A program made the translations under genes and the position numbers. Positions 44,522-53,659 of a DNA stretch of 64,000 nt are shown here, one piece after another. This DNA comes from Sipunculus nudus. Taxonomy: Eukaryota; Annelida; Sipuncula; Golfingiida; Sipunculidae. Under the pieces are notes generated by a model. The model had not been told where the DNA came from. It did no database searches and saw only the letters and a program-made list of their open reading frames with translations. The stretch covers positions 680,001-744,000 of the forward strand of contig JAPPUL010000069.1 of the NCBI GenBank assembly GCA_026874595.1, read 5' to 3'. The number at the start of each line of letters is the position of its first letter. Position 1 is the stretch's first letter.

Positions 44522-45625
44522 TTAATTCGTTTGCCATGCAAGCTTTGGCCATGCGCCAGCTTTCAAATCCCATACACTTGAATCCCAGCCTTTGAATATC
44601 TCAACATCGTCGGTAGTTATATCCTCCGTCCCTAGAGTATCATAGTACTTATTATCTCTTTTTACGATATTAGCTTTCCCACTTACTCCTATACCCTTAT
44701 CAGCATCCGTTTTCCCTGTGCCCTCTTGGTCATAGTAGCTGTTTTCTATTGTGTTCTGGCCATCAGCCAGTCCAACAAGACCGCCTGCAAAACTAGTACC
44801 AGTAACCGCTCCCGTTGCATATGAGTTTTCTATAGTCCCCCCGGAGTTCCAACCAACAAGACCGCCTGCAAAAACAGGACGATCACTACCCACTCTCGTA
44901 ACCTTTCCCGTTGCATATGAGTTTTCTATAGTCCCCCCGTAGTTAAATCCAACAAGACCGCCTACAGTATCAGCACCAGTAACCTCTCCCGTTGCATATG
45001 AGTTTTCTATAGTCCCAACATTTCTTCCAACGAGCCCGCCTACATTGCTATTACCAGTAACAGTAGAAGATGAATAAGAGTTTTCTATAATAGTATTGTA
45101 GCTAGCTCCAACGAGCCCGCCGACCTGATTAGCATCAGTCTCTACTTTACCACCGATTACACTAAGCTCCATTATCTTACTATCACGTACTTCTCCTACT
45201 ACAGCACCTACACTTGAGATTACAGCACCTACACGTGATCTGCCTTTAACATTTGCATTCTCAACAACAAACTTCTTAATAGTAGCACCCTTTGCATAGC
45301 CAATTACTCCTACATAAGAAGAACCTTTCTTCTCAATTGTAACCTTTTTTATCGTATGTCCTGCTCCGTCTAGCACTCCTGTAAAAGGTTTGTTTTCAGT
45401 TCCTATTGGCTCAAAGTCTGTGTTACTCGGAAAGTCAATATTTGCTGTAAGCGTGTAATTACAAGACAAGTTGTCTCTTATTTTGTCAAACTCTTCATAG
45501 CTAGATATAGAAATATTACAGCTAGTTTGACCGCTGCCTTCTCCTCCCGTGTTTGACATGTCATTTCCACAGCCCGCAAAAACAAAACTAAATATAATAA
45601 TCATTAAAATACTTTTTCTTAACAT
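44522..45625 (-). CDS. GLUG-repeat lipoprotein, copy 1 in transcription order
   Basis: First gene of the array. Its signal peptide differs from the others (MLRKSILMIIIFSFVFAGC), but from CGNDMSNTGG onward it matches them. Middle module type B (FVVENANVKGRSRVGAV, with an internal duplication of the SSVGAVVGEV phrase). Five or six GLUG units follow, including GGLVGRNVGTIENSYATG and GGLVGWNSGGTIENSYATG. Linker YYDQEGTGKTDADKG, tail alpha, ending WPKLAWQTN. AAGGTG precedes the ATG. Promoter region 45626-45894 is shared with the divergent CoA-transferase operon. Confidence 0.86.
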   Translation of the reverse strand: MLRKSILMIIIFSFVFAGCGNDMSNTGGEGSGQTSCNISISSYEEFDKIRDNLSCNYTLTANIDFPSNTDFEPIGTENKPFTGVLDGAGHTIKKVTIEKKGSSYVGVIGYAKGATIKKFVVENANVKGRSRVGAVISSVGAVVGEVRDSKIMELSVIGGKVETDANQVGGLVGASYNTIIENSYSSSTVTGNSNVGGLVGRNVGTIENSYATGEVTGADTVGGLVGFNYGGTIENSYATGKVTRVGSDRPVFAGGLVGWNSGGTIENSYATGAVTGTSFAGGLVGLADGQNTIENSYYDQEGTGKTDADKGIGVSGKANIVKRDNKYYDTLGTEDITTDDVEIFKGWDSSVWDLKAGAWPKLAWQTN

Positions 45626-45679
45626 ATTAGCACCTTATCCCTTTTATAGTTTACTTATGAATTATGAAGGTATAAATTT

Positions 45680-45715
45680 AAGTTAACAACTTTTTTTAAG
45701 TTAACAACTTTTTTG
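45680..45715. repeat. Direct repeat of AAGTTAACAACTTTTTT in divergent promoter region
   Basis: Two tandem copies of AAGTTAACAACTT followed by T-runs. Each copy is itself nearly palindromic (AAGTT-AAC-AACTT), so the site may be an operator for the GLUG array or the CoA-transferase operon. Confidence 0.55.
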
Positions 45716-45894
45716 TTTTCCAACTTGCCTACTAGATTATTTGTAATCGCTGTTTGCTTCCTTACTAAAGCTTTTATATAAGTCCATCTAGGCTATTAAC
45801 TAAGCTTAGTTTATGCACCTTAAAAAAACTTGCTTTTTAAATATATGCTTAGTAGCTTTCTAGAATAGCTTATCACTTTATGCGGCGGGTTTTT

Positions 45895-46542
45895 ATGGGA
45901 AAAGAAATCTTTTTAAAAGATATTGGTTCGTTTTTAAAAGATGGTATGACTATTTGTATTGGCGGGTTTTTAGGATGCGGCAGTCCACATAATATTATCG
46001 ATGAAATTGCAAAAACAGATGTACAAAACCTTACATTAATCTCATCTGATACCGGAATAGATAATTATGGCATTGGCAAATTAATCTCAAAGCGGAAAAT
46101 TAAAAAACTTTATGCCTCTCACATAGGAACAAATAAATATACTCAAGAGCAGATGCTTGAAGGCTTTCTAGATGTTGAGTTAGTCCCACAAGGGACTCTT
46201 GCCGAAAGGATTAGAGCAGCATCTTGTGGTCTTGGAGGAATACTTACTAAAGTTGGTTTAGAGACTTTAGTTTGCAACGGAAAAGAAATAATAACTGTAG
46301 ATGGACAAGAATACCTTCTAGAAAGACCACTATATAGCGACATAGCACTTTTGAAAGCTTATAAGGCAGACACTTTTGGCAATCTAATATATAATAAAGC
46401 AGCTCGTAACTTTAATGTACCGATGGCAGGTTCTGCAAAAATATCTATTGCTGAAGTTGAAACTATAGTAAAAGCTGGAGAGTTAGATCCAAACTTTATA
46501 CATACTCCCTTCATATATATAAATCATATAGTAAAGATATAA
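45895..46542 (+). CDS. atoD: 3-oxoacid CoA-transferase, subunit A (AtoD/ScoA type)
   Basis: Alpha subunit of a family I CoA-transferase, moving CoA from an acyl-CoA donor to acetoacetate or a short-chain acid. About 215 residues. Signature: GMTICIGGFLGCGSPHNIID near the start, SSDTGIDNYGIG, ELVPQGTLAERIRAASCGLGGILT, and LKAYKADTFGNLIY. ATG 45895 is preferred (GCGGG 5 nt upstream) over ATG 45880. The B subunit follows after four bases and the permease after that: an AtoDAE-like operon for short-chain fatty acids. Confidence 0.93.
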   Translation: MGKEIFLKDIGSFLKDGMTICIGGFLGCGSPHNIIDEIAKTDVQNLTLISSDTGIDNYGIGKLISKRKIKKLYASHIGTNKYTQEQMLEGFLDVELVPQGTLAERIRAASCGLGGILTKVGLETLVCNGKEIITVDGQEYLLERPLYSDIALLKAYKADTFGNLIYNKAARNFNVPMAGSAKISIAEVETIVKAGELDPNFIHTPFIYINHIVKI

Positions 46543-46546
46543 TTCT

Positions 46547-47197
46547 ATGGACGCAAAAGAGATACAAAACGCAAAAGAGATAATAGCAAAACGTGTTGCA
46601 AAAGAGTTTAACGATGGTGATTTAATAAACCTTGGAATAGGGCTTCCGACGAAAGCAATTAACTACTTATCCTCTAATATAAATGTTAGTTTTCACTCTG
46701 AGAATGGTTTTGCTGGGGTATGGGATAAGGGCACGGTGGAGGATGCAGATAAAGATATTATTGATGCTGGAGGAAATGCTGTACGTTTAAGAGCTGGCGG
46801 AGTATTTTTTGATTCTGTTACTTCGTTTGAGATAATACGCGGTTCACATATTGACATTAGTGTTTTGGGGGCTTTGGAAGTTGATGAAGAAGGTAATCTT
46901 GCAAATTGGAAAATACCTGGTAAGTTTTTGCCTGGTATGGGAGGTGCAATGGATTTACTTTCTGGTACTAAAAAAGTTATTGTATCGACTTTGCATACTG
47001 CAAAAGGTAAGCCTAAGATTTTAAAGAAATGTAGCTTACCGCTTACAGGGAAATCGGTTGTGGATATGATTATTACGGAACTTGCAGTATTTGAGTTTAA
47101 TGCTGGCAAATTATTTTTAAAAGAACTTACAAAAGGAGTCAGCCTTGAGGATGTATCGAAAGTAACAGAAGCTTCATACGAGGTTGCACTTAGTTAA
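46547..47197 (+). CDS. atoA: 3-oxoacid CoA-transferase, subunit B (AtoA/ScoB type)
   Basis: Beta subunit with the catalytic Glu in SFHSENGFAGV (the SENG motif). Other landmarks: DLINLGIGLPTKAINYL near 26-42, RGSHIDISVLGALEVDEEGNLANW, and KFLPGMGGAMDL. Length 216 is normal. It starts four bases after the stop of subunit A without its own Shine-Dalgarno, so coupled translation is likely. Confidence 0.94.
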   Translation: MDAKEIQNAKEIIAKRVAKEFNDGDLINLGIGLPTKAINYLSSNINVSFHSENGFAGVWDKGTVEDADKDIIDAGGNAVRLRAGGVFFDSVTSFEIIRGSHIDISVLGALEVDEEGNLANWKIPGKFLPGMGGAMDLLSGTKKVIVSTLHTAKGKPKILKKCSLPLTGKSVVDMIITELAVFEFNAGKLFLKELTKGVSLEDVSKVTEASYEVALS

Positions 47198-47244
47198 TAA
47201 ATAATAAATAATAATTGAAAATAATAACTTTTATGGAGGAGATT

Positions 47245-48603
47245 ATGAACACATTTTTTGGTAAGACTGTAGATGGATCAGTTAATTTAGTAAAGCGTTA
47301 TTTACCAAATCCTTTTATTTTTGCGGTTGTACTTACCTTTGTTGTATTTCTTGCGGCTTTTCCTGTAACAAAAGCCTCCCCTGAAGAGCTGCTTAGTGCT
47401 TGGTATGGGGGATTTTGGTCTATCCTAACATTTGCAATGCAAATGGCTTTAGTACTAGTAACAGGGACCGTACTTGCAACATCTTCTGTTGTTAAAAGAT
47501 TTCTATCAACTCTTGCAGGCATTGCCAAAACACCAGGCCAAGCGGTTTTACTAGTAAATTTCATAGCCCTTATAGCCAGTTTTATAAATTGGGGAACAGG
47601 ATTAGTTGTCGGCGCAATTTTTGCACGAGAAGTTGCCAAAAAAGTAAAAGGTGTACACTATGCCTTACTTATTGCAGCTGCCTATGCAGGATTCATAGTC
47701 TGGCACGGAGGTTTTTCTGGTTCAATACCACTTAAAATTGCCTCATCAGAAGGACTTGAAGCACTTACACGGGGAGCCTTAACTCAAGCCATTCCAATAA
47801 CACAAACTATAGGATCAGCATACAATCTAATTATAGTAGCCATTCTTACATTAACCATACCTTTTGTCCTTAGGGCAATGCATCCCTCAAAAGAAAACAC
47901 TACTTTAGTAGACCCAGATTTATTTGAAGAGCCTGAAGAAGAAAAAACTCTTGACAAAGATAAAATGACTCCAGCCCAAAAGCTTGAAAATGCTGCATGG
48001 ATAAACATTGTTCTTGGAATAATTGGTTATACCCTAATAATCTTACACTTTGCAAAAAATGGCTTTGCCCTAAATCTAAACATAATAAACTTCATTTTCT
48101 TATTCACAGCTATAATTTTACATAAAACACCAATTAGGCTAGTTCGTGCGGTTGATGATGCTTGTAGAAATGTTGGAGGTATATTATTACAATTTCCATT
48201 TTATGCTGGTATTATGGGATTAATGAAATTTGCAGGTGCTGATGGTGTTTCTCTTGCAGGTTATATCTCGCAAGCATTTGTTACAATCTCAAATGAATTT
48301 ACCTATCCGCTATTTACGTTTATAAGTGCGGGCATTGTAAACTTTTTTGTACCGTCTGGAGGCGGACAATGGGTAGTGCAAGCACCTATAATGATGCCAG
48401 CAGGAGCAGAACTTGGAGTTGACGCTGCAAAGACGGCAATGTCTATAGCGTGGGGCGATGCATGGACAAACATGATTCAACCTTTCTGGGCATTACCGGC
48501 ATTAGGCATTGCACGACTTGGAGCACGTGACATAATGGGATATTGTATTATTGTACTACTTTATTCCGGGCTCATTATATCACTTGGTTTACTATTCTTT
48601 TAA
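47245..48603 (+). CDS. atoE: Short-chain fatty acid transporter AtoE
   Basis: Polytopic inner-membrane permease of the AtoE family (acetoacetate/butyrate uptake), about 452 residues, with roughly ten hydrophobic segments. Family stretches include LVKRYLPNPFIFAVVLT, NWGTGLVVGAIFAREVAKK, GFIVWHGGFSGSIPLKIA, and the conserved FVPSGGGQWVVQAPIMMPA followed by WGDAWTNMIQPFWALPAL. The start is ATG 47245, with GGAGG 5 nt before it; the frame opens earlier at TTG 47215. It completes the CoA-transferase operon. Confidence 0.94.
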   Translation: MNTFFGKTVDGSVNLVKRYLPNPFIFAVVLTFVVFLAAFPVTKASPEELLSAWYGGFWSILTFAMQMALVLVTGTVLATSSVVKRFLSTLAGIAKTPGQAVLLVNFIALIASFINWGTGLVVGAIFAREVAKKVKGVHYALLIAAAYAGFIVWHGGFSGSIPLKIASSEGLEALTRGALTQAIPITQTIGSAYNLIIVAILTLTIPFVLRAMHPSKENTTLVDPDLFEEPEEEKTLDKDKMTPAQKLENAAWINIVLGIIGYTLIILHFAKNGFALNLNIINFIFLFTAIILHKTPIRLVRAVDDACRNVGGILLQFPFYAGIMGLMKFAGADGVSLAGYISQAFVTISNEFTYPLFTFISAGIVNFFVPSGGGQWVVQAPIMMPAGAELGVDAAKTAMSIAWGDAWTNMIQPFWALPALGIARLGARDIMGYCIIVLLYSGLIISLGLLFF

Positions 48604-48861
48604 GTAAGCAGCTATTTATAAGTAAGAGACTATTTATAAGGCTCGTGTTAGAAGAATGGCAGACTCTCAAGCATTACAGTAAGGTATACTATTCATCTTT
48701 ATTCCTTTTTATTCCTTGAAGGCTAAAGGCTAATGATGATTTATGCTTGAGAGATCACTATTATACTAAAGAAAGTATACATTCTTATAGATACTATACA
48801 TCATAAAAGAGAAAGCTTATAGTCCAAACCATTAAGACCTTTTCCCGCTATGTAAGAATCT

Positions 48862-49449
48862 ATGAAAGAATCTAAAAAAGAATATTATTTTATGAGAAAA
48901 CCAGAGGTAGTAGATGCCAAAGAATACGAAGCGGAGGGAGGATATGTTACTTACTACTCTAAACCAAGAGAATGGCAAACCAAACGACAATATGAACCTG
49001 CTGTAAACCCTTCACTTACTCGGCAACGCAAAGTTTTTTACATTTTCAATATACTATTTATAATAGCTGCATTTTGGGTATGGCAAAGTTATGATGTTAT
49101 ACATGAAGGGAATATTTTCCAAAGCGATAAAGACAATCTAATATACATTATGGAAGTTGAGGAGCGTGCAAGCCAGACGTTCATAGAAGTATATATACAA
49201 AACAGTAAAAAAGAAAACTTAACAATATCTAAAACATTTGATATAAGCTTTTTTTATAGTGTCAAAGACAAGCATTATGCGCTAAAAGATATTAAGATAG
49301 AGATTAATAATACCCTCTCATCTGATAAACCATCTGATAAACTTTTAATTGGCAAATACAAAATACCAAAAGAGCTTTCTCGAGTAAAAGAACTCTCTGG
49401 ACTTGGGGTACTTATAAACAATGAAATTGCCTTACGTAAGAAAACATAA
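48862..49449 (+). CDS. Unknown single-span membrane protein
   Basis: A 195-residue protein that I do not recognise. About 58 cytoplasmic residues rich in Tyr, Lys and Glu (DAKEYEAEGGYVTYYSKP) precede one membrane helix (VFYIFNILFIIAAFWVWQS) and a predicted beta-rich outer domain (LIYIMEVEERASQTFIEVYIQ). A 258-base gap upstream contains short direct repeats and no clear site. Shine-Dalgarno is weak (GTAAG). Confidence 0.6.
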   Translation: MKESKKEYYFMRKPEVVDAKEYEAEGGYVTYYSKPREWQTKRQYEPAVNPSLTRQRKVFYIFNILFIIAAFWVWQSYDVIHEGNIFQSDKDNLIYIMEVEERASQTFIEVYIQNSKKENLTISKTFDISFFYSVKDKHYALKDIKIEINNTLSSDKPSDKLLIGKYKIPKELSRVKELSGLGVLINNEIALRKKT

Positions 49450-49573
49450 AAAGAAAACCATCGTTTAATTTAAAATCAGCTTATGTGCTTTTTTTGTTTT
49501 AACAGGAGGACTGTCAAAAGCAAGTTATATATTTGCATGCTGTTCTTACGTGAGTTTTTTTATACAGAAGTTT

Positions 49574-49768
49574 CTACTTGGCTTTGTTAGAGGATTCACG
49601 AGATAATATCTTAAAGTATAGCTCGTGGGGATTTTCATTTTGCTCTCTAACTGAAAGCCATTTATTAATATTATATAAAAAGTTAATCGAGTAAAACAAA
49701 ACAATTAAAATGAAAGTAATAGAGAGAGTCCAATAAGCGATTAGTTTGATTGCATATAGAATATTCAT
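49574..49768 (-). CDS. Small membrane protein (64 residues)
   Basis: Short protein with a single hydrophobic helix (IAYWTLSITFILIVLFYSINFLY, shown in part) and a polar tail (SVREQNENPHELYFKIL). Upstream GGCGGA stands about 6 nt before ATG. Size and isolation make it less certain than its neighbours, but the helix plus Shine-Dalgarno argue for a real gene. Function unknown. Confidence 0.45.
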   Translation of the reverse strand: MNILYAIKLIAYWTLSITFILIVLFYSINFLYNINKWLSVREQNENPHELYFKILSRESSNKAK

Positions 49769-49899
49769 ATTTAATCCGCCATTATTTATTTAAAAGTAAA
49801 CACACTTTAGGGAAATATAGTTTTTAAATGGGCCTATATGAATATATATGCTTGTATTGCTTGAAACTAAAAATATTGACAAACAAGTTTACTACAAAT

Positions 49900-49915
49900 A
49901 GTTTCACATGAAACG
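49900..49915. promoter_or_regulatory. Second, weaker parS-like palindrome
   Basis: AGTTTCACATGAAACG matches the parS sequence at 13 of 16 positions and keeps the GTTTCA...TGAAAC arms; the central CG is replaced by CA. Intergenic, just after a TTGACA box. Confidence 0.4.
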
Positions 49916-50000
49916 AAAGCTGCTTTACATCTATTTGCGGTGGATGTTTTACATGCGAGGTATTCTTTTTCCTTTCCTTTCCTTTCCTTTCACTTTCCTT

Positions 50001-50076
50001 TTTCTTTATTACTTTATGCTTTCTTTATTACTTTATGCTTTCTTTATTACTTTATGCTTACTTTATTACTTTATGC
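50001..50076. repeat. 19-bp tandem repeat, 4 copies, upstream of trpB2
   Basis: Units TTTCTTTATTACTTTATGC at 50001, 50020 and 50039, then a copy with one change at 50058. About 100 bases before the trpB2 start. They lack a Shine-Dalgarno core on the transcribed + strand, unlike repeats near - strand genes. Confidence 0.9.
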
Positions 50077-50174
50077 TTACTTTATGATAAAAAATAATGT
50101 TAGATTGTCTTTTTTAATTAAAAAGACTTTATTTAAAGTTTTAAAAAAAAGACCCGAATTCTGGAGCATAAGAA

Positions 50175-51527
50175 ATGACAAAGATATTATTAAACGAAAA
50201 CGAGATGCCACAAAAGTGGTACAATATAGTAGCAGACATGCCAAATCGTCCTCCCATGCCGCTAAACCCCCAAACTAAAGAACCAATAGGACCAGAAGCA
50301 CTTAAAGCAATATTTCCTATGAGTTTAATAGAACAAGAGGTAAGCGATAAAAGATGGATTAAAATACCGCAAGAAATACTTGATATATACACCATATGGA
50401 GACCTTCTCCCTTGCACAGAGCCCATAGACTTGAAAAGGCATTAAATACCCCTGCAAAAATATATTACAAAAATGAGAGCGTAAGCCCAACCGGAAGCCA
50501 TAAACCAAATACAGCAATCCCTCAAGCATGGTATAACAAACAAGAAGGAATAACGAAAATAGCTACAGAAACAGGTGCAGGACAATGGGGCTCATCACTT
50601 GCACTTGCAGGCTCTTTGCTCGGACTTGAAATACTTGTATACATGGTGAAGGTGAGTTACGAACAAAAACCGTATAGAAAAATCGCTATGGAAAGCTGGG
50701 ATGCAAAGGTTATAGCAAGTCCAAGCAGTACAACAAAATCAGGACAAAATATATTAAAAGAAGATCCAAATAGTCCCGGCAGTCTTGGAATCGCAATATC
50801 TGAGGCAGTTGAGGTCGCCGCAACAAATCCTGACACAAACTATTCTCTTGGCTCGGTTTTAAATCATGTATGCCTACATCAAACAATAATCGGGCTTGAA
50901 GCAAAAAGGCAAATGGAAATTGCAAACCATTATCCTAATATCGTAATCGGCTGTTGCGGAGGCGGGAGTAACTTTGCAGGCCTTGCTTTTCCTTTCATAC
51001 ACGATAAAATAAACGGCAAAGAGCTACGTGCAATCGCTGTTGAACCAACATCATGTCCAACCCTTACAAAAGGAGAATTTACGTATGATTTTGGCGACAC
51101 AGCAGGCCTTACTCCTTTACTTAGTATGTATACTCTAGGCCATTCTTTTATACCGCCTGGAATACATGCTGGAGGTCTTCGTTACCACGGGGACTCTTCA
51201 TTAGTCAGCCAACTCGTGCATGATAATATAGTCGAAGCACAAGCTGTTCCTCAAACAAAGGTTTTTAATTCTGCACTGCTCTTTACAAAAACAGAAGGCC
51301 TAATCCCTGCACCAGAAACAGCGCACGCAATACATGTAGCAATAGAGGAGGCTTTAAAAGCTAAAGAAGAGGGTAAAGAAAAAGTCATTCTCTTTAATCT
51401 AAGCGGACATGGTAATTATGACATGCAGGCTTATAGCGACTTTTTAACCGGTAAGCTTAAAGATCATGAATATCCTAAAGAAAAGATAAAAGAAGCACTC
51501 ACAAAATTAAAAGATTTTTTAGCATAA
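50175..51527 (+). CDS. trpB: TrpB2-type tryptophan synthase beta-like protein
   Basis: PLP-dependent enzyme of the TrpB2 group, 450 residues, longer than TrpB1 (about 400) with the typical N-terminal extension ([20 protein letters not shown]) and [16 protein letters not shown]. The PLP lysine is K110 in [11 protein letters not shown]; the phosphate loop is [11 protein letters not shown]. TrpB2 makes tryptophan from indole and serine, often without a TrpA partner, or salvages indole. No trpA is adjacent. GGAG lies 8 nt before the ATG. Confidence 0.93.
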   Translation: MTKILLNENEMPQKWYNIVADMPNRPPMPLNPQTKEPIGPEALKAIFPMSLIEQEVSDKRWIKIPQEILDIYTIWRPSPLHRAHRLEKALNTPAKIYYKNESVSPTGSHKPNTAIPQAWYNKQEGITKIATETGAGQWGSSLALAGSLLGLEILVYMVKVSYEQKPYRKIAMESWDAKVIASPSSTTKSGQNILKEDPNSPGSLGIAISEAVEVAATNPDTNYSLGSVLNHVCLHQTIIGLEAKRQMEIANHYPNIVIGCCGGGSNFAGLAFPFIHDKINGKELRAIAVEPTSCPTLTKGEFTYDFGDTAGLTPLLSMYTLGHSFIPPGIHAGGLRYHGDSSLVSQLVHDNIVEAQAVPQTKVFNSALLFTKTEGLIPAPETAHAIHVAIEEALKAKEEGKEKVILFNLSGHGNYDMQAYSDFLTGKLKDHEYPKEKIKEALTKLKDFLA

Positions 51528-51697
51528 ATTTAGGCCAAATTTAGCAAAATAAAACAAACTATTTCTTTTAAAATAACTTTTATTTAAAATAACTTTGTAA
51601 AATAAATTTGAATGTATAAAGGTTTACTATTTATACCTTATATATCTTTATATTATTAGTTTTATGCTTACGGGCAAAAACTTATATGGGTTAGATT

Positions 51698-52963
51698 ATG
51701 GATACAAATGACAAAAACTCAAACAGTAACGAAACTACAGCTGAAGATAAATCTATAAATGCTCCTGAGAGTAATAATATAGATACAACCTCATCGGTAA
51801 CAAATCGCTTAATAAAGCAAGATACTATTCTTTCAACAGGTACATTGCTTGGGATATTTGGAACATTACTTGTTACTATACTTGCTATGGTACAGTATCT
51901 TAGTTTTGAGCAAATTGTATATGCAACAAAAGGCCTTGAACAACGAGCAAGAAAAGAAGTTTATCCTAAAACTACGTTTGTTAAACGCCCTACATATATA
52001 TTGAAGCAAGACAATGTAACTTATAAAATATTTAATGAGGTTATAAAGCCTGCACATTTTGATGCGCTTGAAAAAGCCCCGTATATAGAATATCAAATAC
52101 AATCGCCTGATGAAGACAAAAGAGTAATAGATAGGCTTGGCCTTAAAACAAATCCTGTTCTTATAAGTATAGAGCAGGCCCAAGAACTAAGGAGGCGTCT
52201 TAACGAACATCGTATAAAACCTACAGAGTTTTATGAGGCTTATCAAGAAGAGTCTGCAGGGGCATTATTAAATGGCTGGGTAATAAAATACAAAGCACCT
52301 GGTGGCTATGGTGGTGATATTGGCATGTTAATTGGCTTTAATCGCAACAAAAAGATTACAGGCTATCGCATGGTAAATCATAATGAGACACCTGGGCTTG
52401 GCGTTAAAGCTAATTATCCTGACTTTATTAATCCCTTCATAGGAAAAGAAGCAAAAGATCTACCTTCTACAAAACAGAATTTCAAACCCAAACTCGGCAT
52501 TGATACGATATCTGGGGCGACTATAACTTCTATTGCAATAAGCAAAGGCATCATCTCAGCATACAAGATGCTAAACGTAAGTAACGTAAGTAATGAAAAT
52601 GAAAGTAATGAACAATCTATAATTTCTCCAACTCCTAAGGACACTGTTACTAAGAATAAGATAAAACCAAAAGTTACAAAGCAACCAAAGAAAACTATCT
52701 CTAAAGACAAAGCTAAAGCACCGCCTAAAGCTGTACTCAAAAAGAATGTTAAGTTGTCTGGTAGTAAAGTAATTAAGGAACAGCAAAAGCAAGTTATAAA
52801 ACAAAAATCTAAAAGTAAAGACAAAAATCAAAATAATAAAAATAAAAAGAAGAATAACTTCTTAGAAAAATTAGATAAAACTGAAGCTGAGGCACTTGAT
52901 AGAATAGAGAGCTTACGCAAAGATAGAAAGTCAGTACAATCTTTATTTGAAGTGGAGGATTAA
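51698..52963 (+). CDS. RnfG-like FMN-binding protein with Lys-rich tail
   Basis: A 421-residue protein with a Ser/Asn-rich N-terminus, one membrane helix (TLLGIFGTLLVTILAMVQYL, about 49-68), and an extracytoplasmic FMN-binding domain to about 290. The flavinylation motif is D269-T-I-S-G-A-T275-I-T-S, where ApbE attaches FMN to the Thr. GYGGDIGMLIGFN and ETPGLGVKA are also typical of RnfG/NqrC. The C-terminal 125 residues are a Lys/Ser/Asn-rich disordered tail. No other rnf gene is adjacent; rnfC is about 48 kb away. The ATG has only a weak upstream purine stretch. Confidence 0.88.
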   Translation: MDTNDKNSNSNETTAEDKSINAPESNNIDTTSSVTNRLIKQDTILSTGTLLGIFGTLLVTILAMVQYLSFEQIVYATKGLEQRARKEVYPKTTFVKRPTYILKQDNVTYKIFNEVIKPAHFDALEKAPYIEYQIQSPDEDKRVIDRLGLKTNPVLISIEQAQELRRRLNEHRIKPTEFYEAYQEESAGALLNGWVIKYKAPGGYGGDIGMLIGFNRNKKITGYRMVNHNETPGLGVKANYPDFINPFIGKEAKDLPSTKQNFKPKLGIDTISGATITSIAISKGIISAYKMLNVSNVSNENESNEQSIISPTPKDTVTKNKIKPKVTKQPKKTISKDKAKAPPKAVLKKNVKLSGSKVIKEQQKQVIKQKSKSKDKNQNNKNKKKNNFLEKLDKTEAEALDRIESLRKDRKSVQSLFEVED

Positions 52964-52979
52964 TTTGTGTGTATTGAAT

Positions 52980-53480
52980 TTAGTTAGCAATAGGCAAAGT
53001 CATAAATCCAGAATAATATATATCGCTAATAGGGTTTTTCATAAATGAATTAATCTCGTTTAGTAATTCTATTTTTAATTCTTCCCGTTCTTCTATAGTG
53101 TCTATGTCCATATAGTTCTTGCCTGATATTCTCTTCTCTATAAGAGAACTTATCTCAACCCGCCGTTGAATTATCTCATTTTCTGTTTGATAACTTCCTT
53201 CTGGATATGCAAGTGATAAATCAAGTTTTATGTATAAAGATCTTGTTTCTGAACTTTTTGTAAAGACTTTTATTTGTGGCAATGTGTAGTAGGATTGGTA
53301 GGACTTAAGTATCTTCTCTTTCTTTGGCACTCCTGCATTCGGCTCTCCAACTATACGTAGATTAAGCAGTTCTTCTGATGCTCTTTGTGTATCTTTTGTA
53401 TAGGGATAATATAATGTAAATAGTAATATCAGCGCAACCCCTACTAAACTCAAGGTCAACGTTATTAATAGCATTTTCAT
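52980..53480 (-). CDS. FliL-like flagellar basal-body-associated protein
   Basis: A 166-residue protein with an N-terminal membrane helix (LLITLTLSLVGVALILLFTL) and an extracytoplasmic FliL-like domain: SLYIKLDLSLAYPEG, ENEIIQRRVEISSLIEKRISGKN, ELKIELLNEINSFMKN. FliL surrounds the stator units of the flagellar motor. No flagellar genes adjoin it, so it may be a second, divergent FliL paralog. AGGAG stands about 10 nt before the ATG. Convergent with the RnfG-like gene, 16 bases apart. Confidence 0.8.
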   Translation of the reverse strand: MKMLLITLTLSLVGVALILLFTLYYPYTKDTQRASEELLNLRIVGEPNAGVPKKEKILKSYQSYYTLPQIKVFTKSSETRSLYIKLDLSLAYPEGSYQTENEIIQRRVEISSLIEKRISGKNYMDIDTIEEREELKIELLNEINSFMKNPISDIYYSGFMTLPIAN

Positions 53481-53659
53481 CTAACTACATCTCCTGTTGT
53501 CATTCCTTTAATCCATTTCCTTATAACCCATTTCCATTTACTAAAAAATACGCTCTCTTTATCTCTTTTCGGTAGCTAACTCCCTTTTTATTCGTAAATC
53601 AATTCTTTCATACTTTTTTTATGCTTTTTTTATAACTACTTTATTAAGTTTATCTTAAT

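Larger units (their letters stand above)
49769..50174. other. Divergent intergenic region with parS-like site and T-rich repeats
   Basis: About 400 bases without a convincing gene. It contains TTGACA at 49876-49881 (a candidate -35), a parS-like palindrome at 49900-49915, a run of CCTTT units at about 49971-49990 and four 19-bp repeats at 50001-50076. The promoter of trpB2 should be here. Open frames on + through the repeats look like low-complexity artefacts. Confidence 0.6.

Noticed and set aside
49940-50278. 112-residue + frame over the T-rich repeats before trpB2
   Set aside because: It consists of repeat translation plus an out-of-frame run into trpB2, with no Shine-Dalgarno and no family features.
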